48,901 nt of DNA from Branchiostoma floridae. Lineage: Eukaryota > Chordata > Leptocardii > Amphioxiformes > Branchiostomatidae. Made by a program: the position numbers and the translations under genes. This document shows, piece by piece, positions 33,301-42,540 of this stretch. The DNA lies in contig NC_049981.1 in the NCBI RefSeq assembly GCF_000003815.2, positions 29,119,415 through 29,168,315 of the forward strand, written 5' to 3'. The notes under the pieces are model-generated. The model worked only from the letters and a program-made list of their open reading frames with translations, made no database searches and was not told where the DNA came from. Position 1 is the first letter of the stretch, and each line of letters begins with the position of its first letter.

Positions 33301-36300
33301 GAATGCGCACGTCTCCAGACGGATAGCAGAAGTGAACATAGGAGCGAACTACTATCCGGATGGTACCCAGGCTAGCAACAGACTGGATTGCATGTCAAAC
33401 AGTGAATTTTGAAGTTTTGAAATGGTTGGTCCCCCAATATTAGAACGTGTAAGTGTTGACACATCCTGAATGTAAACGTGATCTCCTTCTCTCTGTAAAC
33501 AGGTACCGATGAGAAAGCTATCATTGACATCATGGCCCATAGATCCAATGACCAGAGACAGAAGATCATCTTGCAGTACAAGACCATGTATGGAAAGGTA
33601 AAAAAAGACTTAAGAACATTGTCCATATCCCAAATCAACATAATTTGAACAAAGATATCACTCCTGAAAGACTCAGATTTGTAGATTTTGCTATCTCAGT
33701 ATCAAATCTGTTACTCCATCTTATTGTAAGTACTTATCCATAGTCAAGAAAAAACAACTACCGATAGGTTACTTTCGACTTGGTTGTGTGTTTATGAAGT
33801 TAATTGTTACAACAGTACCAACAAGAAATTCTCACCAGGTGTTTAGAGTTTCTGGAATAATTTGGATGTACTCTTTATTGTAGACCTTTTATCATGCGAT
33901 AAACTCAAACAAGCTCNNNNNNNNNNNNNNNNNNNNNNNNNNNNNNNNNNNNNNNNNNNNNNNNNNNNNNNNNNNNNNNNNNNNNNNNNNNNNNNNNNNN
34001 NNNNNNNNNNNNNNNNNNNNNNNNNNNNNNNNNNNNNNNNNNNNNNNNNNNNNNNNNNNNNNNNNNNNNNNNNNNNNNNNNNNNNNNNNNNNNNNNNNNN
34101 NNNNNNNNNNNNNNNNNNNNNNNNNNNNNNNNNNNNNNNNNNNNNNNNNNNNNNNNNNNNNNNNNNNNNNNNNNNNNNNNNNNNNNNNNNNNNNNNNNNN
34201 NNNNNNNNNNNNNNNNNNNNNNNNNNNNNNNNNNNNNNNNNNNNNNNNNNNNNNNNNNNNNNNNNNNNNNNNNNNNNNNTGAGCAATAACATCCCTTGCC
34301 CACCCTGCAGTCCATACGAGAAAACGCTGCAAGATCGTTATACACACAGATGCTGGCCAGTGACCATCCTTTGCACTTTATGGTCCCTGACGACAGGGAG
34401 GTTGCGACGGGACGAACATTGCATAACTCCAGTCACCGAACACTACCTAAATGCAGGACCGAAAGACTCAAACGATCATTCTTATACCGAGCCACAGTGC
34501 TCCACAGCAACTCCTTTTAATCTAGTCTTGCAGACTTGGTTTGAAATGTTCACAAACTGCAATATCTAATTCTTTTAAAAATGAATGACTACATCATAGT
34601 ACATGTGTTTGTATTTTATATGTACGTAGTTTTAAGCATGTTTCATATGTCAATTTCTCTCCTCCGTTATGATTTTAACACCTCGATTTTAAACACTCTA
34701 AATTAGCGACTTATTCAGATCATGTCTGCTGCGCTAATAAAATTCTTTGATTGATTGATTTGATCCAGAGAGAGGGTAGCTAACCACTGGACACGCTGTA
34801 CTTAAGATTCTGACAATCCTTGTCTTAAGAAGACAATTAGTTTTAATTGTTCAATGTTTAAGAAAGTACTAGAATTTTGGTTAATGTTTTTACACTGCAG
34901 CATGCTAATGAAATTTAAGAAAAATTCTTAACTAAGTTTATTTCCTATAACATTACAGGTAGTAGTTTAAAGGGACATAATGTAGAAATTTGGCGCCAAA
35001 ATTTCAAATGTTCTGAACTTAAAAATCACCAGTCAGATTGACATTTGTAACTTATTTCCATCATATCTGTGTCATTTTATCACATTTCTAGCGCAAATTA
35101 ACAAAGCCAACGTAAGCCACGACCAAATTCTCTTACTTTCGGGTAGCCTACCGGAAGTAAGCCGGCTGTAGGTTTCCGAATTGACCGTTGCGGTCGCAGA
35201 TCTTCGGAGCTTAGCGGGGACTTTCAACAAACTTCAGTAACGATTCGAGCGAACCACCGAACACGTTCTAAAGCGCACTTTGGTTCGCCGGGGAGTTGGA
35301 AAAGATGGCGGGCAACTCAAGCGGCGGTGGGAAGTGCGCATATTTCAAGACGTCCTCACCTCGCAACAAAGTCGTATCCGTACGTTGTGAATATTGCTGT
35401 GCAGTGTAATAAGATAGACTCAACTCATAATGTAGAAAAATGACCGAAAACAGTGACTTTATTTTTTACATTATGTCCCTTTAACTCTTGCTGACTTTGG
35501 TTTTCCAGGGGTTTGGCACTGATGAGAAAGTGCTGATAGAAATCTTAACCACACGGACAAACCAAGAGCTGACTGAAATCAAGATAGCTTACAACACAGG
35601 TGTCCTCCTTTTTCTTGTGTTCTTCTATTTTTCAGATTTCTGTATGTATGTATGTATATTTGTGATATACTTCAACACAATTCTATTTAGTTACATTTTG
35701 TTGTACTGGTCTATGTGTATGACTTTACTATAATAACTTCTCCTTCTGTGATCCCTATAGACTACAATAAGAACTTGGAGCAGGACATTATCGATGACAC
35801 GTCTGGCCACTTCAAGAGGTTGATGGTGTCTTTGGCACAGGTAGGCATTCTGCTTTTCATCAGCATTCTTATTGCAATGTATTAAGATTGAATCAAAGAT
35901 GGTTTGTTAAGCCAAGGAGATGCTGCCATGTTTATTCCACTGTCTGTCAAAGAAGGAACTTTATAATCTACAAGCAGATCCTACGGTGCCATAAGATAGT
36001 ATCAAAGCTGGCCAAGGAGTGTAGCCGGCTAAGGGAGTTTGATACTATACATTACGCACCATGGATCTGGTTCGAGATTAGGAACTTTACAGCCATGATG
36101 TTTTGTTATGTTTGCAGGGGAACCGGAGTGAGAACACGACAGCGGACATGGCACAGGCTCAGAGGGAGGCTAAGGTGAGGGCTGTAGATTTAGTCATGTT
36201 TGGGACTGCGTTATTAAGAAATAACTGACAATTGTTTGCTTTTCTGCTGGACAATATTATTCTTGAACATATGAATATATTGAAGTTTGACTAGCCAGGG

Positions 36301-39300
36301 TAGTGCACTTTCCTCTTTCAAAATTCTTTTTACCATTTATCACAATATTGTTATACATTTGCAATGGAAGTACGTGTTAATATGTGTTTTTTCTTATTTT
36401 AAGCACCATAATCTGTGATATAAACTCTGTCCAGGGCTATAACTGGCACCTCCCAGCAGGGGTTTAGTCGGATCATGGGCAGGCTGCTATAACTATTATT
36501 TAAAAATCATCTTTATTACACACAAGATGAATACATACATGTATATATTACAGGCTAAGACCTAGGACAGCCCTTTGTCTGTTCTCCAGGAGGGCGCAAG
36601 GTATTAAAAGAAGTACAATGACAGATTAAAATCGTTTAAAAACCATTAACTTCACATTTCATAAAATTAGACCCAGATACATCATAGAATTAAGACCGAG
36701 ATACAACTAGTTTCTGTAGATAAACAGTCCTGAAGTACAGTCCCAAGTAGGTGTGTTTCGGGCATAGTAGATAGCATAGGATGCACAGAGTGCGCACTTT
36801 CCCAGTCTACTTTTAAGATGTCTCACTTCACGGTCTTTGTAGCTGACCGGACAGAGTGACTTCAGCTTTGCAGTGTTCTCGCCGTTAATCCAACCTCTGC
36901 TCCCTACTTCAACTGTAACAAGGCTAGCCCTGTAACTACTGTGCGAGTTTATTTCATTGATCAGGCATTCGTATTTGGCCATTTTTCTGTCCTCGGCGTG
37001 CTGTGCATTCTGCTCAAATGGGACGGTAAGTAATTTACTCAGGCCATAAGCCCCCCCCCTCCCAAAAAAAGGCTTCAAAACACTTGGATATGGCCTTGAC
37101 CAGTCAGCAACATGGGGACTGCTGTTTCAAATGGTGACGACCGTATACAAGACAGAAAAAAATGTCTGTATGCTAGAGGTTGGAAGACTTCTAAATCACC
37201 AGAGGCAGGGACAGCCTGCAGTCATGCCAGCGAAATGTGAAGTGTGCTTACGTCTCGCTGTTTTAGGAGTTGTATGATGCTGGCGAGAAGAAGTGGGGTA
37301 CGGATGAGTCCAAGTTCAATGCCATCCTGGTTTCGCGCAGCCCGGCCCAGCTCAGGGCCACGTTTGACGAGTACAGCAAGCTGTGCAAGTACACCATGGA
37401 GCAGTCCATCAAGAGGGAGATGTCAGGGGACCTGGAGAAGGGCATGCTGGCTATCGGTGAGCAGGCTTTTAGCTAGGATTTTATAATAGGGAGTCCAAAC
37501 TTACTGGTGAGTCACGGTAAGTGACTATTGTAGGGGGGTCCGGGGGCATCCACCTTCCATGGTGCAGAGTTTTTGATGATTTTAAGTTAAAATAGTGCAT
37601 TCTAAGGTTTCCCAAGTGGCAGAAATACTGTTACAGAGGTCACAGTAGAAGATTGTGACCACAGATGACATGGTAGCATCCCTGGTCAATCAGAATTTCA
37701 TGCTTGTGAAGGATTTTCTCCCCAGTGTAAGGGTGTCCAGGGGCATCAAATTTCTTGTTATTCTAAGAAAAGTGCGTCCAGATGACGCGTTGACGCATGC
37801 CTGGCTAAAAGCCTGTCGGTGAGATCTGATTGTTTTTGAGGACAATTGTATTTGTTAAGCATTTGGAATGTTTACCGATATATTTGCAATAATATGCCAA
37901 TCCCATAGCCCTGCCCATTCTCGTCAAAAGGTAGAAATTAAAAATTGAATCATAAAAATGCAATTTTTTAAAGGACATCTAACCACTTTCTTATTATATG
38001 ATAATCATAAAAGACATGAAGATTATGACTTGTCACAGTGTGGCTCATGATCCTTGACATATGAACAGGAAGGGTTCTGCTTAGCTCTCGTCAACAGAAT
38101 CATCATTCTTATGAATTTTGTAATCATTTATGTTACCTTTATTGTAACTTATTCTTTCTCCAATGCAGTGAAGTCAGCAAGAGATACTCCTGCATTCTTT
38201 GCTGAGAAGTTATACAAATCAATGAAGGTAATAATGTATCATTATATTCCTTAATTTTCAAAGAAAGCTAGATTATGCACAGACAAGTTCTACAACTATC
38301 ACCGGGCTAACTATCAAATAGTAGTATCAGGTTGTAGTTTGATTGAAACTAGAAACTTTGCAAACTCTGGTCACTTGTGACCATTCAGGGCTCGAAATAC
38401 CCGGTGCATATGCAGGTTAGTGCAGGTAGAATTGGAGCTGTGCTGGTATTTCTGGTGTCTACCTGCACCTAGCCTGCACTGGTCCATGTACTGGGTTCTA
38501 TACATAGATGTCCTATGATGTAGGTGTATTGTTTTTAGCTTCATTGACTTTTACCAACTATGAAGTATAAAAGAAAAAAAATAGCAATGTTTCCTGAACA
38601 ATTTCAGTATGATCCATACTTTCTAAATTCAGTGGTGCAGGTAAAATTTGTCTGGTGCAGGTAATTTTTAATGTTACCTGCACTAGTGCAGGTATGCAGA
38701 AAAAGGTATTTTGAGCCCTGCCATTGCTACCAGAGGTTTTGAAATATTGAGTTTCCTTGTGGAGTGAAGCTGAATCTTATTTGCCGTTTGTTTTACAGGG
38801 ACTTGGAACAGATGATGACACACTGATCCGCATCGTGGTGTCCCGCTGTGAGGTGGACATGCAGCTGATAAAGCAGGCGTTTCAGGCCAACTACAAACAG
38901 ACACTTGGTCGCTTCATCGCTGTAAGTACTTGCTTCAACTACTTATCAATTACCTAAAGGAACCCTTTCAGCATTGCCATGATGGCTTAGCTTACATCTC
39001 TGTTCCTCATTGCCTGAATTATATTGTCTACATTAATGATTGATAGCCAGTGTCCTTATTGTTGCTGGTTTTCTTGGCTTCCTCTTTTCATATTTGGTAG
39101 TGCAAACCACACAGTCAGCCACAATATCGTCTCTGCTCCTAGGGCTGTGGCTTGCAAACTTCAGCCACATTCTTGTCCTAATTTTGTTAGGCCTGCATAC
39201 AAGCCCCTCTTTGTTGTTACAACGAGTAGATGAGAGTGCTTAGCAGCAACATGGCTATGTAACATCAACAACATTCCTGACCTAACTTGTTTTGACATGT

Positions 39301-40239
39301 TCATAATACCATCCTTCTGGATTTTAGAAGAACTGTAATTTCCAACGACCAAAAGAAAGCTAGGAATGAGGATGGTATTATAACTTGAAAGTTCATCTGT
39401 GTTGGTAGAAGTTATTCTGCATCAAAGTTAAACTGTAATTTCCAACACAAAAATTATACTTACTCCACTGTCAAACTCCAGTCTTTGTCANNNNNNNNNN
39501 NNNNNNNNNNNNNNNNNNNNNNNNNNNNNNNNNNNNNNNNNNNNNNNNNNNNNNNNNNNNNNNNNNNNNNNNNNNNNNNNNNNNNNNNNNACCTGCACCA
39601 GACAAAATTTACCTGCAAGACTCTGAATTTAGGAAGTATGGATCATAGCAAAATTGTTCAGGAACCACTGATCCATGTACATCTATATCATACATGTAGG
39701 ACATTTATGCATAAAACCCAGTACATGGACCAGTGCAGGTTAAGTGCAGGTAGACACCAAAAATACCTGCACAGCTCCAATTTAACCTGCACAAACCTAC
39801 ATATGCAGGTGGTAGTTCGAACCCTGAGATAGAACACATGACTCTGTGAACAGTGGATCATAAGTTGTGGAAAGTTGATGGGACCCCCCCCCCCCCCTCA
39901 CTATTGAGGGATGGTTGCTCACCTAGATATCTGCATAATGTGGGGGCACATTAGCAATGTGGATTGTTCATTCCTTGATAAAGACTGGAGTTATATAGAT
40001 AGTCCAAAATTTGAGTAAGTCCAATTGTTGTATTGGAAATCATAGTTCTATGTTGATCCAAAATGACTTCTCCCATCACAGATGGACTTTGAAGTTATGA
40101 TACCATCCTCATTCCTAGCATTTTTTGGCTGCAACTGTCCTTTTTACTAATCACAACGTTTCATAATTGTTATCAACAGGGTGACACTTCCGGAGACTAC
40201 CAGAAGATCCTGCTGGCTCTGATTGGAGGAAAGGACTAA
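24242..40239 (+). CDS. Annexin A7/A11-like protein (proline-rich N-terminus)
   Basis: Coding exons: 24242-24349, 24874-25011, 27287-27307, 27939-28145, 28595-28669, 28829-28948, 32376-32510 (allelic copy 29835-29969), 32764-32851, 33503-33597 (copy 31236-31330), then a missing exon, 35509-35599, 35761-35840, 36118-36174, 37267-37456, 38169-38227, 38799-38921, 40180-40239. The N-terminus ([14 protein letters not shown]) has about 240 residues of PGY/PPP-type sequence like ANXA7 and ANXA11. Four annexin repeats follow, each with a type-II calcium loop: GVGTDE, GFGTDE, KWGTDE, GLGTDD. They are paired with DTSGHF, EMSGDL and DTSGDY; the repeat-1 xLSGxF exon is not visible and probably lies in the gap at 33917-34279. 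It ends LLALIGGKD. The family binds acidic phospholipids when calcium is present. Junctions are in phase except across the missing exon. The donor after 28948 (GTTACC) is weak. Confidence 0.92.
26694..27218. mobile_element. TTAA-flanked MITE in annexin intron 2
   Basis: Ends AGGGGCATTCCACTCC and its reverse complement are flanked by TTAA on both sides (26690-26693, 27219-27222). TTAA duplications are typical of piggyBac and Kolobok elements. The 525 bp element lies about 65 bp before the 21 nt microexon. No coding frame is present. Confidence 0.82.
27287..27307 (+). CDS. 21 nt annexin microexon
   Basis: GCATGCAG | ACA ATG GTG GAT GAT GCA GCA | GTAAGT gives TMVDDAA in phase 0 between two phase-0 exons. 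It is a plausible cassette microexon. Both splice sites are strong, but only transcript data can prove inclusion. Confidence 0.6.
27361..27444. mobile_element. 84 bp TAGCCTGG MITE
   Basis: Ends TAGCCTGGTATCCAAA and TTTGGATACCAGGCTA are perfect 16 bp inverted repeats. Flanks are TATTTTCCT / CATTTTCCT, an 8 of 9 match. The same terminal motif occurs at 32933-33374 and 9350-10838. Confidence 0.8.
28428..28444. mobile_element. 17 bp hairpin insertion
   Basis: AAGGAGGTTACCTCCTT is a near-perfect palindrome flanked by TGTTCAGGC (28419-28427) and GGTTCAGGC (28445-28453), 8 of 9 identical. The same AAGGAG...CTCCTT ends with 9 bp flanks occur at 42182-42211 and 46727-46760, so it is read as an extremely short palindromic insertion. 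Confidence 0.55.
28595..28948 (+). CDS. Duplicated proline-rich exon pair
   Basis: Exons 28595-28669 and 28829-28948 encode related modules: [19 protein letters not shown] and [19 protein letters not shown]. Both exons are phase 0 at each end, so duplicating the exon lengthens the N-terminal repeat without a frame shift. Confidence 0.7.
29056..31494 (+). repeat. First (allelic) copy of an annexin segment
   Basis: 29056-30169 matches 31597-32709 and 30803-31494 matches 33070-33762, almost base for base, in the same order and both broken by gaps. It duplicates exons 29835-29969 and 31236-31330, which are apparently identical in sequence. The 633 N gap in this copy stands in for only 360 bp in the other. 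The pattern is two haplotypes placed in tandem by the assembler, not a biological exon duplication. Confidence 0.85.
30170..30802. other. Assembly gap (633 N)
   Basis: By comparison with the second copy, only about 360 bp (32710-33069) belongs here. An exon equivalent to 32764-32851 falls inside. Confidence 1.
31495..31594. other. Assembly gap (100 N)
   Basis: A default-length gap joining the two allelic copies. It is the probable false join. Confidence 1.
31597..33762 (+). repeat. Second, complete copy of the annexin segment
   Basis: Continuous sequence that contains everything in 29056-31494 plus exon 32764-32851 and the left half of the MITE at 32933. Differences from the first copy are single bases and one- to two-base indels, such as GCGTACTAC versus GCGAACTAC at the MITE right end. 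Confidence 0.85.
32933..33374. mobile_element. 442 bp TAGCCTGGG MITE with 9 bp TSD
   Basis: Ends TAGCCTGGGTACCATCCGG and CCGGATGGTACCCAGGCTA form nearly perfect 34 bp inverted repeats. They are flanked by the exact 9 bp GCAACAGAC (32924-32932, 33375-33383). The right two thirds of the allelic copy is at 30803-31107. The interior has two CTATATACAGTCGCTTCT repeats near the left end and no coding frame. It lies between annexin exons 32764-32851 and 33503-33597. Confidence 0.88.
33917..34279. other. Assembly gap (363 N)
   Basis: A gap in the annexin intron region. The expected exon for the end of repeat 1 and the start of repeat 2 (the xLSGxF segment and the linker before GFGTDE) is absent from visible sequence and most likely lies here. 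Confidence 1.
34280..34763 (+). mobile_element. LINE 3' end (CR1/L2-like)
   Basis: A frame ending at 34520 reads [19 protein letters not shown], the C-terminal pattern of CR1/L2-type reverse-transcriptase proteins. An AT-rich 3' UTR follows, ending AATAAAATTC TTTGATTGATTGATTT, a short tandem tail typical of these LINEs. The 5' part is lost in the gap or truncated. Confidence 0.7.
34971..35480. mobile_element. TTAA-flanked MITE beside an annexin acceptor
   Basis: Ends AGGGACATAATGTAGAAA and TACATTATGTCCCT with TTAA on both sides (34967-34970, 35481-35484). The right boundary is only 24 bp from annexin exon 35509-35599, so the insertion left just the polypyrimidine tract and a CTGAC branch-like motif intact. 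Confidence 0.82.
35970..36049. mobile_element. Decayed copy of the 42354 MITE
   Basis: AAGCAGATCCTACGGTGCC, ATAGTATCAAAGCTGGCCA and TAGCCGGCTAAGGGAG match the element at 42354-42531, but the ends are eroded and the copy is about half length. Confidence 0.65.
36495..37078 (-). mobile_element. Non-LTR retrotransposon C-terminal fragment
   Basis: A minus-strand frame (36707 to ~37078) reads [37 protein letters not shown]. This matches the C-terminal domain of a LINE family common in cnidarians and lancelets. The 3' tail with an AATAAA-like signal extends to about 36495. It is 5'-truncated and lies in an annexin intron, opposite to the gene. Confidence 0.6.
37267..37456 (+). CDS. Annexin exon for repeat 3
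   Basis: Encodes [18 protein letters not shown] to [13 protein letters not shown] and ends ATC G. The donor GTGAGC is immediately followed by a hAT insertion whose target duplication TCGGTGAG spans the exon-intron boundary. Confidence 0.93.
37462..37815. mobile_element. hAT-type MITE at the annexin splice donor
   Basis: Ends CAGGCTTTTAGCTAGG and CCTGGCTAAAAGCCTG are flanked by the exact 8 bp TCGGTGAG (37454-37461, 37816-37823). The duplicated target contains the exon's last three bases and the donor GTGAG. It is the intact relative of the split copy at 9131-10997 and provides the empty site for that nested insertion. Confidence 0.9.
38386..38721. mobile_element. 5-bp-TSD hAT-like MITE in annexin intron
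   Basis: Ends CAGGGCTCGAAATACC and GTATTTTGAGCCCTG are flanked by CCATT (38381-38385, 38722-38726). The interior matches 11114-11473 closely, including TGCATATGCAGGTTAGTGCAG-type steps. Confidence 0.82.
39491..39590. other. Assembly gap (100 N)
   Basis: A gap inside the last annexin intron. It cuts off one end of the MITE at 39591-39826. Confidence 1.
39591..39826. mobile_element. Gap-truncated MITE of the 11114 family
   Basis: Inverted relative to 38386-38721. It ends with CATATGCAGGTGGTAGTTCGAACCCTG-type sequence, and the other end is lost in the gap. No target duplication can be tested. Confidence 0.7.
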
Positions 40240-40250
40240 TCATAATATAG

Positions 40251-40684
40251 TACGGCTGGGTACCGGTACAGACAATTCAGGTCCAGGTCTGGTTCAGGTC
40301 CAGAGGATCAGGTCCAGGTCCGGACCTGAACCTGGACCTGATTCAGTATGACTCATACCAATGGTCCATTTCACTACAAAGAAATCTGTTTGGTCGAGTA
40401 TTACACTTACACTGGCGTTTTAAAATCCTACAACGCTAACTGTACCTGTACGATTGGCTGTAAAACTTGGTAGAAATTACTATAAACTCTACTCTACTTC
40501 ATTCTTGTTATTTTCTTCCACCTGCAAGCTCCAAAACGTGTGAATGCCTGATAAAATAATGTGTTAATTTTCTAATCGGTCCAACATTCGGTCCACCTAA
40601 TATTTTCAGGTCTGGTTTTTATGGACCCGGTCCAAAAAGAAAAAACGGTTTTGTACCGGTATGCTGTACCGATACCCAGGCCTA
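40251..40684. mobile_element. hAT-type MITE in the annexin 3' UTR
   Basis: Ends TACGGCTGGGTACCGG and CCGATACCCAGGCCTA are flanked by the exact 8 bp TAATATAG (40243-40250, 40685-40692). It is an inverted copy of the element at 5877-6308 and begins 12 bases after the annexin stop codon. Confidence 0.9.
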
Positions 40685-41630
40685 TAATATAGGATTGAGC
40701 AGATGTCATCCTATACATGTTCTCTGGAGACATCTCTCCTTAAGTTAAATGATAGTGAAATAGGAATGTAATTGCATGGATTTATAAAATCTGTATTATG
40801 AATGTCATTAAAGATGTAATGTTATGGCTAATAGTAAATGTCTTTCCATGATGATTTTATCAAGGACTGTTTTTCATCTGAAATTGTATTTGTCTTCCCA
40901 TTTTATACAATATTTCTGTAATACCCAATCATGAATATTGTACAGGATTTTATTGCAGTGGACAACGCTATCTTTGGAAATTCTAAAGAGATTATGATAT
41001 AATTTAATAGTAATCATTGTTGTCATTAGCTTACATTGTGAATTTTAAAAAAATAGGTGCTACAACATGTAGAACGCATACGTATTACTACATTACGTAT
41101 TTGGCTATAGTGTCAAGCATAATTTATATGACCTGTGCAGTACTTGTTGTATTACAACGTGTGATACTAAGAAAAGTCAAGGGCTTCTTTAAACCTACTT
41201 GTGATGGTTCCTCTTGATGTTAGAATACATGGGGTGGGGTTAGAAAGTTTTTGATATTTGGTGGTAATACAACATGGAATCTTTTCCAAAACATTTATGA
41301 TAAAACCTCCTTGGTATTACTATGATATGAAAGTACTTGTATCAGTTTGAATGTATGTTTGACCGAGATTCAGTTTTGTAGTTTTAGTTTGTAGTATTTT
41401 TAGTCTATAGTTCAATAATAATATATAATATATATATATTCCAACTGGAGTGTTTTCTGCTGTATAACTGTGCTTCTATTATCAGGGATGTTTATAATAA
41501 AGGCAGTTTTTAATCGTTTTATAGAACAAGTCAACAAATATGTTATAAACTGTTTTAATGTCATGATGTTACTGTCAAGAGTCTCTTGTAACTTCCAGTA
41601 GTGTCGGAACTTCAGTGAAGTATCAGGAAC

Positions 41631-41636
41631 AATAAA
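41631..41636 (+). terminator. Candidate annexin polyadenylation signal
   Basis: AATAAA about 1.4 kb after the stop codon, in AT-rich sequence. An alternative AATAAA is at 41496. Which is used cannot be decided from sequence. Confidence 0.4.
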
Positions 41637-41888
41637 TGAAATTATTATGGACAAAGTTGCATCAGTTGCATCATTGATTACTGACTTTTATTTTGCACTG
41701 ACATGGCATTTGTCAGGGCAAAGTTAGACTAGCAGTTATATCTTTAATGTCACTTGCAGGTTTTATCAAATTGTCTAGAATGTTTAAGAGTTTTATATTA
41801 CGATTTGTTATTAAGTTTGATAGACCATGTTGATCAGTTCAGTCAGGTCGCCGAATAACCGGTAGATCATCACATACTGGCTCCTTAC

Positions 41889-42096
41889 AACTCTCCAAGC
41901 AGAGGTTAGGCTCCGGCTGTGTTTTTTTTAACGTTTTTTTTTTGGTCGTTTTTATCGGGCTTTCTATTTTGTCATTTTTCTTGAAGTACGCCAGCCAAAA
42001 TTAGGTTTTGACACAGCAAGATATATAAAAAAAATAAAAAGCCCGATAAAAACGACTAAAAAAAACAGCCGGAGCCTAACCTCTGCTTGGAGAGTA
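41889..42096. mobile_element. 208 bp foldback MITE, 9 bp TSD
   Basis: Ends AACTCTCCAAGCAGAGG and CCTCTGCTTGGAGAGTA belong to inverted repeats continuing through GTTAGGCTCCGGCTGT. They are flanked by the exact 9 bp GCTCCTTAC (41880-41888, 42097-42105). The interior arms CGTTTTTATCGGGCTT and AAGCCCGATAAAAACG also pair, so most of the element folds on itself. Confidence 0.88.
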
Positions 42097-42181
42097 GCTC
42101 CTTACTACTTCACGTGATGTCATGTGAGTGCAAGCATCCCATGGGAGAGCAGAATTAGTGTGAGGGGAGTCAGGTTTCACC

Positions 42182-42211
42182 AAGGAGCTTTTATCATATT
42201 AAAAGCTCCTT
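42182..42211. mobile_element. 30 bp hairpin insertion with exact 9 bp TSD
   Basis: The ends AAGGAGCTTTTA and TAAAAGCTCCTT form a 12 bp stem with a 6-base TCATAT loop (AAGGAGCTTTT TATCATAT pairing core). They are flanked by exact GGTTTCACC (42173-42181, 42212-42220). It is the clearest example of the ultrashort palindromic insertions. Confidence 0.75.
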
Positions 42212-42353
42212 GGTTTCACCAAAACTGCTGAACACGCCCACCGATTCGTAAGTCTTTACGCAAACAAGTAACGGCTGAGTAAAGAGCCTTTAAATGCATC
42301 TGACGTACGTGATTGAAATGAGGCGTTCAAGTTTGCATAGAGTAGAAAGTCGC

Positions 42354-42531
42354 TAGTCTCCAAGCAGACCCTACGGTGCCTTAGAAATAGTATCAAAGCT
42401 GGCCAGGGACTTGGTATACCGGCTCCGGTGCCCGTTTGACTCCCTTAGCCGGCTATCTCCCTTTGGCCGGCTATACTCCTTTGCCACTTTGATACTATTT
42501 CTAAGGCACCGTAGGGTCTGCTTGGAGACTA
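42354..42531. mobile_element. 178 bp MITE with perfect 45 bp TIRs, 9 bp TSD
   Basis: Ends TAGTCTCCAAGCAGACCC and GGGTCTGCTTGGAGACTA are flanked by exact GAAAGTCGC (42345-42353, 42532-42540). The inverted repeats run about 45 bp without mismatch. The interior has GCCGGCTAT repeats. It shares the TCTCCAAGCAG end with 41889-42096. Confidence 0.9.
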
Positions 42532-42540
42532 GAAAGTCGC

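Larger units (their letters stand above)
40240..41650 (+). other. Annexin 3' UTR region
   Basis: It starts with the stop TAA at 40237-40239 and holds a whole hAT MITE from 40251. Polyadenylation candidates are AATAAA at 41496-41501 and 41631-41636. The rest is AT-rich, with a (TA)n run near 41422. Confidence 0.6.

Noticed and set aside
36035-36180. A 96-codon frame (35888-36178) as a distinct gene
   Set aside because: It overlaps a decayed MITE and the annexin exon at 36118-36174 in another frame.
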